Origin: JAWXUC01 sp044432975
GTDB taxonomy: Bacteria > Pseudomonadota > Alphaproteobacteria > RF32 > CAG-239
Reading direction: 5' to 3'
Length of the DNA: 64,000 nt
Assembly: GCA_044432975.1 (NCBI GenBank)
Contig: JAWXUC010000002.1
Span: forward strand, 62,001 to 126,000
Shown: positions 41,555 through 51,309 of the stretch, piece by piece
Position numbering within the stretch: position 1 is the first letter of the stretch
How the letters are laid out: every line of letters starts with the position of its first letter
Notes under the pieces: generated by a model
Told to the model about the DNA's origin: nothing
Seen by the model: the letters and a program-made list of their open reading frames with translations, nothing else
Databases searched by the model: none
Position numbers and translations under genes: made by a program

Positions 41555-43240
41555 TTAACTCTTATAATAGATAATCCCAATAACATCAACACCTTTTTCT
41601 TGCCTCAACACAATCTCCTGAGATTTATAATCAACACCAGCCAAAAGTTTTTCAACATATTTTTGATTATGTTTATAACGACCATTAATCTGAAGCTCAA
41701 AATCTTTATTTTCCCCTTTTTCAACAGAAAACAAAAACTTCTGATTTTTCAAAAACTTAATTACAGAAGACAAATCTGCAACATAACAAAAAACATCTAA
41801 AGCAAAAATATAATCAAACTCTTTATTTTGAGTAATAATATCATTTATTGAAGCAACCTTCAATTTATCATAAACATTTTTACCTTCAGCTTTTTTTATC
41901 ATTTCTTGAGACAAATCAACACCAACAAGATGATTCTTATTATTTTTAATTAAAGTTCCAAGCAAGCCACTACCACAACCCAAATCTAAAACTCTGCCTT
42001 CTATATCGCCAAATATCTCTTTAACTTTTTGCGGAAGACTATAACCAATCTTTTCTAAAACCTCTTCATAATTATCACTAAAAACATCAAATATCTTTTC
42101 ATTAAACTCAACATCATCACAACCTTTACCTTCAAACCTTGCAAGCAAATGCTTTGCATAAATATTTTCAGGATAATTCTTAAACCAATTTTTTGCAATT
42201 TTATAAGCAGCTTCTTTATTAACATCCGCAAAAAGAACCAGCGTTTCTAAGAGATTAACAGAAATTTCATCAAGTTCTGGCTTAAGATTTAAGGCATTAA
42301 AGAACAACCCCAAAGCCTCTTCAAACTCTTCGGCCTCTTTTAACAATATCCCCAGATTATTAGAAACCTCAGCAATATTTGGATTAATTATAATTATTTT
42401 TCGATATTCTTCTAAACTCTGAACCTTATTACCCATCGCAAAAAGAGTGTTTGCATAATTTATCTTAACATCTAAATTATCAGGATAATATTCCAACAAT
42501 TTATTATATAAAACCAAAGCTTTATCATATTCTTTTTCTAAAGCAAAAAAATCTGCCAAAAACAATAAAGCTTTTAAATTGATAGCATTTAAACTCAAAG
42601 CTTTTTCAAAGCAATCTTTAGCCTTATCAAATTCTTTTAAATAAAAATAAACCTCACCACGCAAAGAATAAACATAATCGAAATCATCTTCAATATTAGA
42701 TAAATATTTTAATGCACCATCACAATCTTTATTTTCAAAACAAATTAAAGCCAGATAATAATATGCTAAAAAGTTATTAAAAGCCTTTAATGCTTCAACA
42801 TCCAAACTCAAAAAAGCAAGGTTTATTTTAGGTTCTTCATAGTTTTCATCTAATAGCAAGGCTTTTTTATAATAGCTAACAGCGTCATCAATATTGCCCA
42901 TTTTTTTATAAATATTTGCAATATTATTCAAAGCCTCCTTAACACCTGATGCTTTTTGATAACAAACAATAGCTTCGTTATATCGTCCTAAATTATCCAA
43001 AGAATATGCCAAAGAAAAATTATATTCCTGAGAATATGGATCCCCTTTTAAGGCTCTGTAAAAATAATCTACCGCCAAGTTATCCAAACCTTTAGATTGC
43101 GCAACAAGCCCCAACAAATTTAAAACACTAGCATTTTCAGATGACAAAGCTAAAGCTTTTTGATATAAATTTTCAGCTTCATCTAAAAGTCCTTGATTAT
43201 GATATTTTATAGCTTGTTGTAAAAAAATTTCAAATGCCAT
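41555..43240 (-). CDS. TPR-repeat protein with C-terminal SAM methyltransferase domain
   Basis: The 561 residues start with about ten tetratricopeptide-like repeats (to about residue 370; for example LDEAENLYQKALALSSENASVLNLLG). A class I methyltransferase domain (about 380-561) follows with the SAM motif GRVLDLGCGSGLLG and VGVDLSQEMIKKA. TPR-methyltransferase fusions are common in alphaproteobacteria, and targets are mostly unknown. It shares one base with mlaC upstream. The full-length frame is intact. Confidence 0.88.
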   Translation of the reverse strand: MAFEIFLQQAIKYHNQGLLDEAENLYQKALALSSENASVLNLLGLVAQSKGLDNLAVDYFYRALKGDPYSQEYNFSLAYSLDNLGRYNEAIVCYQKASGVKEALNNIANIYKKMGNIDDAVSYYKKALLLDENYEEPKINLAFLSLDVEALKAFNNFLAYYYLALICFENKDCDGALKYLSNIEDDFDYVYSLRGEVYFYLKEFDKAKDCFEKALSLNAINLKALLFLADFFALEKEYDKALVLYNKLLEYYPDNLDVKINYANTLFAMGNKVQSLEEYRKIIIINPNIAEVSNNLGILLKEAEEFEEALGLFFNALNLKPELDEISVNLLETLVLFADVNKEAAYKIAKNWFKNYPENIYAKHLLARFEGKGCDDVEFNEKIFDVFSDNYEEVLEKIGYSLPQKVKEIFGDIEGRVLDLGCGSGLLGTLIKNNKNHLVGVDLSQEMIKKAEGKNVYDKLKVASINDIITQNKEFDYIFALDVFCYVADLSSVIKFLKNQKFLFSVEKGENKDFELQINGRYKHNQKYVEKLLAGVDYKSQEIVLRQEKGVDVIGIIYYKS

Positions 43241-43824
43241 TATTTTTTCTTTGCCAAAGCCTCTAAATCTTCAATAAACCAATCAATTTCACCATCAGCA
43301 TCGGCAATCATTTCATAAAATCTACTTCTATAAGCAATTAAGAAACTCGATTCGCCAACTTTAATGTCAACAATCTTATAGTTATCATCAACAGTTCTTA
43401 AAACAAATTCAACATCAAACACACTTTCAGGACTAATAGAAATCAAAACCTGAGCATTAATCAAATTTTTATTTTCAACCACATTATCAACCTTAAAATT
43501 AATGCTATCTCCAAAATCTAACGGAAACTGTTTATAAGTATATAATGCATAATTTTTAAAAGAAGCCATATAACGTTGCTTTTGCGTTTCATTCATATCT
43601 CTATAATATTTACCAATAACAAAACGAGCAATATAAGCAAGGTCAACATCTTGAGTTAACAATTCATCCAACTTTTGATGCTTTTTAGCAATATCTTTCT
43701 CACCAAAAGTTTCTATTAAATAACGACCTTTGGTTTCAAGCCATTGCTTTGATGTTTCTTTAGCCATTAAATTAAATGGCAAAAGAAATATTGTGATAAC
43801 TATAAAAAAAATCTTAACTTTCAT
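43240..43824 (-). CDS. mlaC: MlaC/Ttg2D-family periplasmic phospholipid-binding protein
   Basis: The start at 43824 (MKVKIFFIVITIF) has AGAGGT upstream; the longer frame adds a non-homologous hydrophobic piece. The 194-residue product has a signal peptide (to about residue 20), then the MlaC pattern: LTQDVDLAYIARFVIGKYYRDMNETQKQRYMASF, an NAQVLIS strand and the C-terminal VVDIKVGESSFLIAYRSRF. MlaC carries phospholipids between the outer-membrane MlaA and inner-membrane MlaFEDB complexes. None of those genes is in the window. Confidence 0.92.
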   Translation of the reverse strand: MKVKIFFIVITIFLLPFNLMAKETSKQWLETKGRYLIETFGEKDIAKKHQKLDELLTQDVDLAYIARFVIGKYYRDMNETQKQRYMASFKNYALYTYKQFPLDFGDSINFKVDNVVENKNLINAQVLISISPESVFDVEFVLRTVDDNYKIVDIKVGESSFLIAYRSRFYEMIADADGEIDWFIEDLEALAKKK

Positions 43825-43866
43825 AAAAATACCTCTTATAATTAACATAAAACAAAAGAGAGAAAA

Positions 43867-44850
43867 ATGAAACATATTTTTTTAATTATCCTAACAATTT
43901 TTAGTTTTAACGCCTCTGCCAAAGATGACGGCCTCGCCCTTATTCAAAGAAGAGGACATTTAAAGTGTGGTACAAACTTAGACATTAAAGCATTTGCTCA
44001 CAAAGACAAAGATGGTTTTTGGCAAGGCTTTGACGCAGATATATGTAAAAGCATTGCCCTTGCAGTCTTAGGCAAAGAAAACGCAATAGAAATCATAAAC
44101 ATCAAAGAAAAAAACGCATCAAAAGCATTAGAAACAAGTAAAGTAGATATAATTATTGGAGGCTTAACCAATACCGTTAGCCAAGAAGCAACTTCAAAAA
44201 TAACCCCTGCCACATTTTTATATTATGACAGATTAAAATTTTTAGCTTATAAAAAAGAAAATGCTAGCTCTATGCAAGATTACAAAGGCAGCAATTTTTG
44301 CATTCAAAACAAGCCACTAAACATTTTCAATACTCAAGAATATAATGCAAAATATGGGCTTGACTTTAATTTTATGATATTTAATTCACCACAAGAAATG
44401 AAAGAAGCCTTTTTATTAAAAAGATGTACTGTTCTAGCAGGCTCTGAAATATATTTAAAATCTTATATTAATGACAAAACAGTCTTAATAGATGAGGTTA
44501 TCGGCGATATTCCTATAAACATATTTACATTAAAAAATAACGTATCATTGAAAATTGCCATAAAATGGATTATAAATGCACTTGTTTTTGCAGAAAGAAT
44601 AGACCTAAATCAAATAAACAATAAAATATATATAGCTTCAAACAATGCTGTTATTCAAAATATATTAGGGCAAAACCCTGATGTTTGGCAAAAACTAGAC
44701 TTACATCCAAATTGGTTAAGAAAAGCAATTTCATTATTTGGCAATTATGGAGAAATATATAAAAAACATATAGAAAGCTTAGATATAGAAAGAAAAGAAA
44801 ATAATATAGCTCAAAAAAATGGCCTAATCAGAAGTGAGATGTTTTTATGA
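43867..44850 (+). CDS. Amino-acid ABC transporter substrate-binding protein (SBP family 3)
   Basis: A periplasmic binding protein of 327 residues with a signal peptide (cleavage after FNASA, about residue 18). The family-3 start is GHLKCGTNLDIKAFAHKDKDGFWQGFDADICKSIALAVLG, with DIIIGGLTNTVSQEA in lobe 2. The wording resembles AapJ/general L-amino-acid binding proteins. No amino-acid permease adjoins. Instead the 4-nt overlap is with a Gld-like ABC ATPase, which is unusual. Confidence 0.85.
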   Translation: MKHIFLIILTIFSFNASAKDDGLALIQRRGHLKCGTNLDIKAFAHKDKDGFWQGFDADICKSIALAVLGKENAIEIINIKEKNASKALETSKVDIIIGGLTNTVSQEATSKITPATFLYYDRLKFLAYKKENASSMQDYKGSNFCIQNKPLNIFNTQEYNAKYGLDFNFMIFNSPQEMKEAFLLKRCTVLAGSEIYLKSYINDKTVLIDEVIGDIPINIFTLKNNVSLKIAIKWIINALVFAERIDLNQINNKIYIASNNAVIQNILGQNPDVWQKLDLHPNWLRKAISLFGNYGEIYKKHIESLDIERKENNIAQKNGLIRSEMFL

Positions 44851-45560
44851 TAAATACAATAAACGTTAAAGGTGTTTCTAAAAGCTATAGCAAAATTCAA
44901 GCTTTAAAAGACATTAGATTTTTTGCAAAAAAAGGTGAAGTTATAGCACTTTTAGGACCAAATGGTTCTGGCAAAACCACCTTAATGAATATTTTAGCGG
45001 GAGTTTTAACCCCTGATGAAGGTGAAATTTTCATCTTAAACAAAAATTTAGAATACAACAAACAGTTCATAAAAAAACACTTAGGCTTTTTGCCTGAAGG
45101 ATCTCCACTATATGGCGATATGAAAGTAAAAGATTTTTTAACTTATATGGCAAAATTAAAAAATGTAGACATCGCAAAAATCAAAAAAATTTCTAAAGAA
45201 GTTAAAATTGACAATGTCTTAGAACAAAAAATAGAAACTTTATCAAAAGGTTATTTAAGACGCGTTAGCTTTGCTCAAAGCCTTTTGGCTGATCCTGAAA
45301 TTTTATTATTAGATGAGCCAACAGATGGCCTTGATCCTAATCAAAAAGAAGTTATTAGAGATATTATCAAAAAAATATCTGCAAAAAAAACTATAATAAT
45401 ATCAACACACTTGTTAGATGACGTAAAAACAATCGCTTCTAAAGTTTTATTAATCAATAACGGGAGCATTATTATAGATGGCTCTGTTGATGAAATGTTA
45501 AAACAAACAAATACAAAAGACATTGAAACAGCATTCAAAACCTTAACAAAGGAATATTAA
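44847..45560 (+). CDS. ABC transporter ATPase (GldA-like)
   Basis: The 237 residues contain Walker A LLGPNGSGKTT, ABC signature LSKGYLRRVSFAQSL, Walker B ILLLDEPTDGLD and the H-loop STHLLDD. The LSKGY signature and ENLPLYG-like EGSPLYGDMKVKDFL segment are typical of GldA-type ATPases paired with ABC-2 permeases. It is coupled to the following 1086-residue fusion protein (2-nt gap). Substrate is unknown. Confidence 0.9.
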   Translation: MINTINVKGVSKSYSKIQALKDIRFFAKKGEVIALLGPNGSGKTTLMNILAGVLTPDEGEIFILNKNLEYNKQFIKKHLGFLPEGSPLYGDMKVKDFLTYMAKLKNVDIAKIKKISKEVKIDNVLEQKIETLSKGYLRRVSFAQSLLADPEILLLDEPTDGLDPNQKEVIRDIIKKISAKKTIIISTHLLDDVKTIASKVLLINNGSIIIDGSVDEMLKQTNTKDIETAFKTLTKEY

Positions 45561-45561
45561 A

Positions 45562-48500
45562 ATGAAACAAACATTAACTGTTTTTAAATATGAATTTTTA
45601 AGATATTTCAACACTCCTACAGCTTTTGTTTATTTAATTGCCTTCTTATTATTAAATGGCTCTTGTGCTTTTTATTTAGGCAACTTATTAGAAAGAGGCA
45701 TTGCAGACTTACTTCCTATGTTTAATTATATTCCTTGGTTGTTTTTGTTTTTTATTCCTGCAATATCTATGCGTCTATGGTCAGAAGAGTTTAAATCAAA
45801 AACCATATACCAAACCTTAAGCCTCCCCGTTAGCACAACCTCATTGACTATCGGAAAATTTTTATCTGCATGGGCTTTTTGTGGATTAGGCTTAATATTA
45901 ACATTTGAATTTTGGATAACATTAAACTTAATTTCTACCCCTGATAATAAAATGATATTAAGTGGTTATATTGCAAGCTTGTTATTATCTGGCGCATTGG
46001 TTGCAATTGGGTTATTTGCTTCATCTATCACAAAGAATCAAGTCATTGCTTTATTATTAGGTATTTCTTTAACATTATTCTTCTTTTTAAGCGGTTTAGA
46101 TTTTGTTTTAGGTTTTTATAAAATGTTTTTAGACACCAGCATTGTTGATATATTAGCATCTTTCAGTGTCTTAACTCATTATTCTATAATATTATCTGGC
46201 CTAATTGAAATTAAAGCTATTTTATATTTTATAAGTCTTATTTTACTATTTAATTTTTTGAGCATTATTTCTATAAAAGCAAAATTCAACCCCCAAAACA
46301 ATTATAAATTTTGGGGATTAATCGGACTTTTAGCATTTTTAGGGTGCAATTTAATCTTTTCTAATTTTATAAAGTTCATAGACAATACAGAAACTAAAAA
46401 GCATTCTTTAAGCTATAGCACAAAAGAAATTCTAAGCAACTTAACAGAACCTGTTAACGCAACGCTTTATTATTCTCAAACTTTATCAAACAAAAACCCA
46501 CAATTCAGAGAGCTATTTAATTCAACAAAAAGCCTTTTAAAACAATATGAAAAGCTATCAAACAACAAGTTTAAGTTAAACATTATACACCCACAAAGTT
46601 TAAGCCAAGAAGAAGATATCGCTATTGCAAGCGGTCTCAAAGGCTTGCCAATATTAGACTCTAACCAAACCGCATTTTTTGGACTTATTTTAACAGATGC
46701 TTTAGATAATAAAGAAATTGTAGAGCTATTCACCCCTAACAACCAAGACTTTTTAGAACCATTAATCACTCAAAAAATATATTTACTAAACCACAAAAAA
46801 TCCAACCTAGGCATTATCACAGATTTAGATATATTTGAAAACGTAGTTGGTGGCATCGCAACTCAAAATTGGAAAATCATTGATGAATTATCAAGCTTTT
46901 ATAATATAAAAAGAATAAGCAATGACAATCCCAAAATAGAAAACATCTCAGCATTAATGATTATTGGACCACAAAACTTTAATAAAGAATTAAGCAATAA
47001 TATTAAAGAATATAAAAGCAAAAGTGGAAAATTTTTAATTTTACTAGACCCCTCACCAGAAGCAATCAGAAACTTTGCTCCTCAAACAGCCGAACTAAAA
47101 CCCTCAAACTTTGCTGAACTAGAAAAAGACTTTGGCTTTAGATTTATACATCAAGTTTTCGCAGCAGACTTAGACAACTCCTTAACCGTAGATGCAAGTA
47201 ACGATTATTCTCAAAATCCAATTATTACTCAAGACATCGCCCAAATTATGTTAAAAGAAGAAAATTTAAACCAACAACAAAACCCAACAGCAGGATTAAA
47301 GAATATATTATTATCTTCAGCATCTATCATTGCCCCAATAAAAAGCCCTGACTTTGAGTTTATTCCACTAATTACAACATCTAAAAATTCAGCCTTAATG
47401 AGTTCTGAATATTTACATCAAAATATCAATCCTGCAAAAATATTAGCTAATTTCAAAAAAGATGATTACAAAAAAATATTAGCTGCAAAAATTATTGGTA
47501 AAAAAGTTCCTTTTCAAGCCATTGTTATAGCTGATTCAGACTTTATATATGACAGCTATTTGTCTTCAACTAACAATTTGTATTTAATCTTAAACGCATT
47601 AGATGGCTTAATGGGCAACCACAGGCTTTTAACATTAAGAGCAAAATCAAACAAAATTTATCGCTTAAATAAAATAGAAGATTTAAGAAAACAATCTCAA
47701 CTAAACTACGCTGTTAATGAAGCTAAACTTTTAGAAAAAATTTCTCAAAGCAACTTTGAACTACAAAAAATAAATAGTAAAAAAGAATTTGAAGAAAGAA
47801 CAAACTTTATAGCAGATGAATTGGCTCTAATGGCAAAACTAAGAAAAAACTTAGAAGAAACAAAAACAGAGCTTGGCGTTTTAAAAACAACCTCATACAA
47901 AAAATTAGAAAAATTTAACAATATAATAAAACTCACAAACATATATTTATTACCACTTATTATTTTATTTATTTTACTAATAAAATACAAAAACAGCACT
48001 AACTACAAACAAAAATCCATTATAAAATTTAATAAGAAAAACACTATACTAACATCTATTTCTTTAATAATTTTAACTTTAGGAATATTATCGCACCTCA
48101 ATTTTACAAAAAACAAAACCAATGAGCTTATTTTCCCTCAGTTAAACATAACCAACGTTGATAAAATAATCATTGAAAAAGATAATAAAACTATAGAATT
48201 ATATAAGCTTGATAACAAATGGCAAATAAAAAGCAAAGAAGGATTTATGGTTTACAACAAAAGAATAGACAACTTATTAACAGCTATTTCTTTTTCAACT
48301 TATTATGAACAAAAATCTCAAAAAATAGAAAATCTTCAATATTTTGGCTTAAACAATGAAGAAAGATACAATATTCAATTATTTAACCAAGAAAGCAATA
48401 TAGCTAACTTTTATATTGGCAAATATGATATAAACTTAGGGCGCGGAGCAAGAGGAGCATATTACAGAAATAAAGATAATTATGATGTTTGGTTAATAAA

Positions 48501-48822
48501 AACTGATTTAATAGATATCAACCCCAACTGGCAAGAATTTTCATATTCAACGTTATGGAACTTGCGCTTTGGAAAAGCTATTGGATATGAGGCTGAAGAT
48601 ATTAAAAACATGATTAACACTCCTCTTTTATCAGCTCACAAACAAATAACAAAAAAACAAAAAGAGTTTAATTTAGATATAAAAACAGATGAAAAACCCG
48701 TCAACATAGGCTTTTATAAATCAGACAGCAAATATTTTATTAAATATAATTTTAATGATATATATTATGAAATATCTAAAGAAAACTTTGAAAAACTTAA
48801 AAAAATAACTCAAATACAATAA
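45562..48822 (+). CDS. Three-part fusion: ABC-2 permease (GldF-like), GldG-like domain, DUF4340
   Basis: One 1086-residue frame contains three modules usually found as two or three separate genes. Residues 1-250 are an ABC-2 permease with six helices (YEFLRYFNTPTAFVYLIAF, LPMFNYIPWLFLFFIPAISMR). Residues about 255-800 are a GldG-like extracytoplasmic region between two helices (NLTEPVNATLYYSQ, SALMIIGPQNF, KFLILLDPSPEA). After a helix pair (about 793-850), the C-terminal 870-1030 matches DUF4340 (VDKIIIEKDNKTIELYKLDNKWQI, TLWNLRFG). The set probably exports or remodels an envelope component. Gliding is not implied. Confidence 0.88.
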   Translation: MKQTLTVFKYEFLRYFNTPTAFVYLIAFLLLNGSCAFYLGNLLERGIADLLPMFNYIPWLFLFFIPAISMRLWSEEFKSKTIYQTLSLPVSTTSLTIGKFLSAWAFCGLGLILTFEFWITLNLISTPDNKMILSGYIASLLLSGALVAIGLFASSITKNQVIALLLGISLTLFFFLSGLDFVLGFYKMFLDTSIVDILASFSVLTHYSIILSGLIEIKAILYFISLILLFNFLSIISIKAKFNPQNNYKFWGLIGLLAFLGCNLIFSNFIKFIDNTETKKHSLSYSTKEILSNLTEPVNATLYYSQTLSNKNPQFRELFNSTKSLLKQYEKLSNNKFKLNIIHPQSLSQEEDIAIASGLKGLPILDSNQTAFFGLILTDALDNKEIVELFTPNNQDFLEPLITQKIYLLNHKKSNLGIITDLDIFENVVGGIATQNWKIIDELSSFYNIKRISNDNPKIENISALMIIGPQNFNKELSNNIKEYKSKSGKFLILLDPSPEAIRNFAPQTAELKPSNFAELEKDFGFRFIHQVFAADLDNSLTVDASNDYSQNPIITQDIAQIMLKEENLNQQQNPTAGLKNILLSSASIIAPIKSPDFEFIPLITTSKNSALMSSEYLHQNINPAKILANFKKDDYKKILAAKIIGKKVPFQAIVIADSDFIYDSYLSSTNNLYLILNALDGLMGNHRLLTLRAKSNKIYRLNKIEDLRKQSQLNYAVNEAKLLEKISQSNFELQKINSKKEFEERTNFIADELALMAKLRKNLEETKTELGVLKTTSYKKLEKFNNIIKLTNIYLLPLIILFILLIKYKNSTNYKQKSIIKFNKKNTILTSISLIILTLGILSHLNFTKNKTNELIFPQLNITNVDKIIIEKDNKTIELYKLDNKWQIKSKEGFMVYNKRIDNLLTAISFSTYYEQKSQKIENLQYFGLNNEERYNIQLFNQESNIANFYIGKYDINLGRGARGAYYRNKDNYDVWLIKTDLIDINPNWQEFSYSTLWNLRFGKAIGYEAEDIKNMINTPLLSAHKQITKKQKEFNLDIKTDEKPVNIGFYKSDSKYFIKYNFNDIYYEISKENFEKLKKITQIQ

Positions 48823-48879
48823 GAAAACTCTTGATTTTATATATGGTTGTTATAAAATCCATAAAATTAGGAGTATAAA

Positions 48880-49662
48880 ATGTTAGTAGATAGCCATTGT
48901 CATTTGGATTATAATGACTTTAAAGAAGATTTTGAAGATTTAATAAAAAGAGCCAAAAACAATGGCGTATGTGCAATATTAGATGCAGGTGTTACAATAA
49001 AAGACATCCCAACACAATTAGAGCTTTCAAACAAGTATCCATTTGTCTGGACAGCTATTGGCGTACACCCTCACGAAGCAAAAGACTATGAAAACATCAC
49101 TGTTGCAGAAATATTAAAACACGTTGACAACAAAAATATTGTCGCTATTGGCGAATGTGGATTAGACTATTATTACGAGCATTCTCCCAAAGAAATTCAA
49201 AGACAAGTTTTTGAGGTTCAAATAAAAGCAGCTCAAGAATGTGGTTTACCATTAATGTTTCATATCAGAGACGCAGACGATGACTTTATTGAAATCATTG
49301 ATAGATTATATGCAATAAAACCTTTCAAAGCTGTTATACATTGCTTTTCTGGCACTCAAAAACTAGCTGATTTTGCATTATCTAAAGGATTCTACCTCTC
49401 TGCATCAGGAATTATAACATTCAACAAATCTGTTGATATTCAAGAAGTTTTCAAAACTGTTCCTCTAGATAAATTAATGATAGAAACAGACGCCCCATTT
49501 TTGGCCCCAGTTCCATTTAGAGGCAAAAGAAACGAGCCTGCGTTTGTACTAAATGTCGCAGAAAAATTATCTCAATTAAAAAACGTTAGCTTCGATGAAG
49601 TCGCAGAGATGACTACAAAAAACTTTTTTAATTTATTCAGAAAGGCATCTGATAAAAAATGA
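48880..49662 (+). CDS. tatD: TatD-family deoxyribonuclease/metal hydrolase
   Basis: The 260 residues contain the amidohydrolase metal sites MLVDSHCHLDY, AIGECGLDYYYEHSPKEIQRQVF, PLMFHIRDADDDF, VIHCFSG and LMIETDAPFLAPVPFRGKRNEP. TatD enzymes are 3'-5' nucleases acting on damaged DNA or tRNA. AGGAG precedes the ATG. It overlaps the next gene (MBL hydrolase) by 4 nt in a run of tatD, mbl, dhh and metG. Confidence 0.96.
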   Translation: MLVDSHCHLDYNDFKEDFEDLIKRAKNNGVCAILDAGVTIKDIPTQLELSNKYPFVWTAIGVHPHEAKDYENITVAEILKHVDNKNIVAIGECGLDYYYEHSPKEIQRQVFEVQIKAAQECGLPLMFHIRDADDDFIEIIDRLYAIKPFKAVIHCFSGTQKLADFALSKGFYLSASGIITFNKSVDIQEVFKTVPLDKLMIETDAPFLAPVPFRGKRNEPAFVLNVAEKLSQLKNVSFDEVAEMTTKNFFNLFRKASDKK

Positions 49663-50438
49663 CTAACAGCATAACTATATTAGGATCAGGTGCAGCACCA
49701 GGAGTTCCTTCATTATCTCATGGATTTGGCGATTGCGACCCGAAAGAAAAAAAGAATATTCGCACCAGAACCACAACATATTTTGAATATAATGACGTTA
49801 AGTTCTTAATAGACACTTCACCTGATTTAAGATTACAATTAATTGATAACAATATAAAACATCTGGACGCAGTTTTATACACTCATGCTCATGCAGATCA
49901 TATTAACGGGATTGATGATTTAAGAGAAATAAATCGTATAATGCAAAAACCACTTAACATCTATGGAGCATCTAAAACATTAAAAACCATAAAAAAATAT
50001 TTTCCATACCTAATGTCTTCAAAAAACGATGTTATGAATAAAGCTTCGTTAATTCAAAACAAAATGAGAACAGACAAAACTTATTCTATAAAAGATTTAA
50101 GAGTAACAACAATAAAATTAGATGGACACGCAATACCATCTTACGCATATATATTCAACGACGGCGAAGTTGTTTACCTATCAGATTGCAAAGATATTAA
50201 CGAAAAAATATTAAAAGCGATTAAAACCGATGTGAAAATATTAGTTTTACCATTAACAAACCCATTTAATCACGACTTTCACATGGGAATTGATAAATTA
50301 AAAGAAATTGTAAAAAAAATTAATCCAAAACAAACAATTATTAACCATATGTCAACAAATTGTGATTACAATAAAACAAATAATTTAACTGACAGTAATA
50401 TTTTTCCATCTTATGATGGAATGAAAGTAGAGTTCTAA
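49659..50438 (+). CDS. Metallo-beta-lactamase-fold hydrolase (PhnP-like)
   Basis: The 259 residues start with an ILGSGAAPGVPS glycine-rich strand and carry the metal motif THAHADHINGID, D of LSDCKD and the final H of INHMSTNCD. The arrangement is that of the PhnP/cyclic phosphodiesterase group of the MBL fold. A regular alphaproteobacterial neighbour order is metG-tatD-MBL, as here. The substrate is not known. Confidence 0.9.
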   Translation: MTNSITILGSGAAPGVPSLSHGFGDCDPKEKKNIRTRTTTYFEYNDVKFLIDTSPDLRLQLIDNNIKHLDAVLYTHAHADHINGIDDLREINRIMQKPLNIYGASKTLKTIKKYFPYLMSSKNDVMNKASLIQNKMRTDKTYSIKDLRVTTIKLDGHAIPSYAYIFNDGEVVYLSDCKDINEKILKAIKTDVKILVLPLTNPFNHDFHMGIDKLKEIVKKINPKQTIINHMSTNCDYNKTNNLTDSNIFPSYDGMKVEF

Positions 50439-50439
50439 A

Positions 50440-51309
50440 ATGAAAACATTATGCATATATCATATAGCCGATCATGACGGCAAAGGCAGCGGCGGAATAG
50501 TAAAAAGTGTATATCCAAACACAAACTTTTTAGGTTTTAACCACGACATGTCTGTTCCTTATGACAAAATAGAAAAATATCACAGAATTGTTATTTGTGA
50601 TATTGCTTTACCTATAGAATATATGTTTGAATTATCAAAAACCAAAGAATTAATTTGGATAGATCACCATATTTCTGTTATTAATGAATATGAAGAATTA
50701 ATGAAAACAGGCAAATATGAGCCTATTGAAGGTTTAAGAAAAAACGGCACAGCCGCTTGTGAATTAACATGGCAATATTTTTATCCAAATAAAGAAATTC
50801 CTTTAGGTTTGAAATTACTTGCATTAAATGACTTGTTTCAATTAGAAGATCCAAGAGTTAGACCATTTGAATATGCAATTCAATCAATGGGAGTAAATCG
50901 CCCAAATGAACCAATTTGGGAACAATTGATTAATAACGAAATTAATATAGAAGAAACAGTTGCCAAAGGCAATGCTATTTTAGACTGGATAAAAATCAGA
51001 AATTATCGCCTTGCAAGAGGAATGGTTTTTGAAAGCGAATTTATGGGAATGAAGTGTTTATGCGCCAATATGCCTCAAGGATATTCAGAATTTTTTGACA
51101 GTGTTGAAAACAAACACAAATTTGACTTCTTTATCAATTTTTACATGAACAAAAAAAATCATTGGAAATTTTCAATATATACAGAAAAAGATGATGTTGA
51201 CGTTTCAAAAATCGCAGCTTATTTTGGTGGTGGTGGCCACAAAAAAGCCAGTGGCGCTACAACAGAAAAATTACCAAAATTTTTAGATTTACAAGAAAAG
51301 GTTTTATAA
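50440..51309 (+). CDS. DHH/DHHA1-family phosphoesterase
   Basis: The 289 residues have a DHH-type first motif IADHDGKGSGGI, a second motif VICDIAL, the catalytic ELIWIDHHIS and the C-terminal DHHA1 motif GGGGHKKASGA. The size matches the Nrn-type oligoribonuclease/pAp phosphatase or related nanoRNases. The first motif, ADHDGKGSG, differs from the canonical DxDGxxS of RecJ. Its stop overlaps the metG start by one base. Confidence 0.87.
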   Translation: MKTLCIYHIADHDGKGSGGIVKSVYPNTNFLGFNHDMSVPYDKIEKYHRIVICDIALPIEYMFELSKTKELIWIDHHISVINEYEELMKTGKYEPIEGLRKNGTAACELTWQYFYPNKEIPLGLKLLALNDLFQLEDPRVRPFEYAIQSMGVNRPNEPIWEQLINNEINIEETVAKGNAILDWIKIRNYRLARGMVFESEFMGMKCLCANMPQGYSEFFDSVENKHKFDFFINFYMNKKNHWKFSIYTEKDDVDVSKIAAYFGGGGHKKASGATTEKLPKFLDLQEKVL

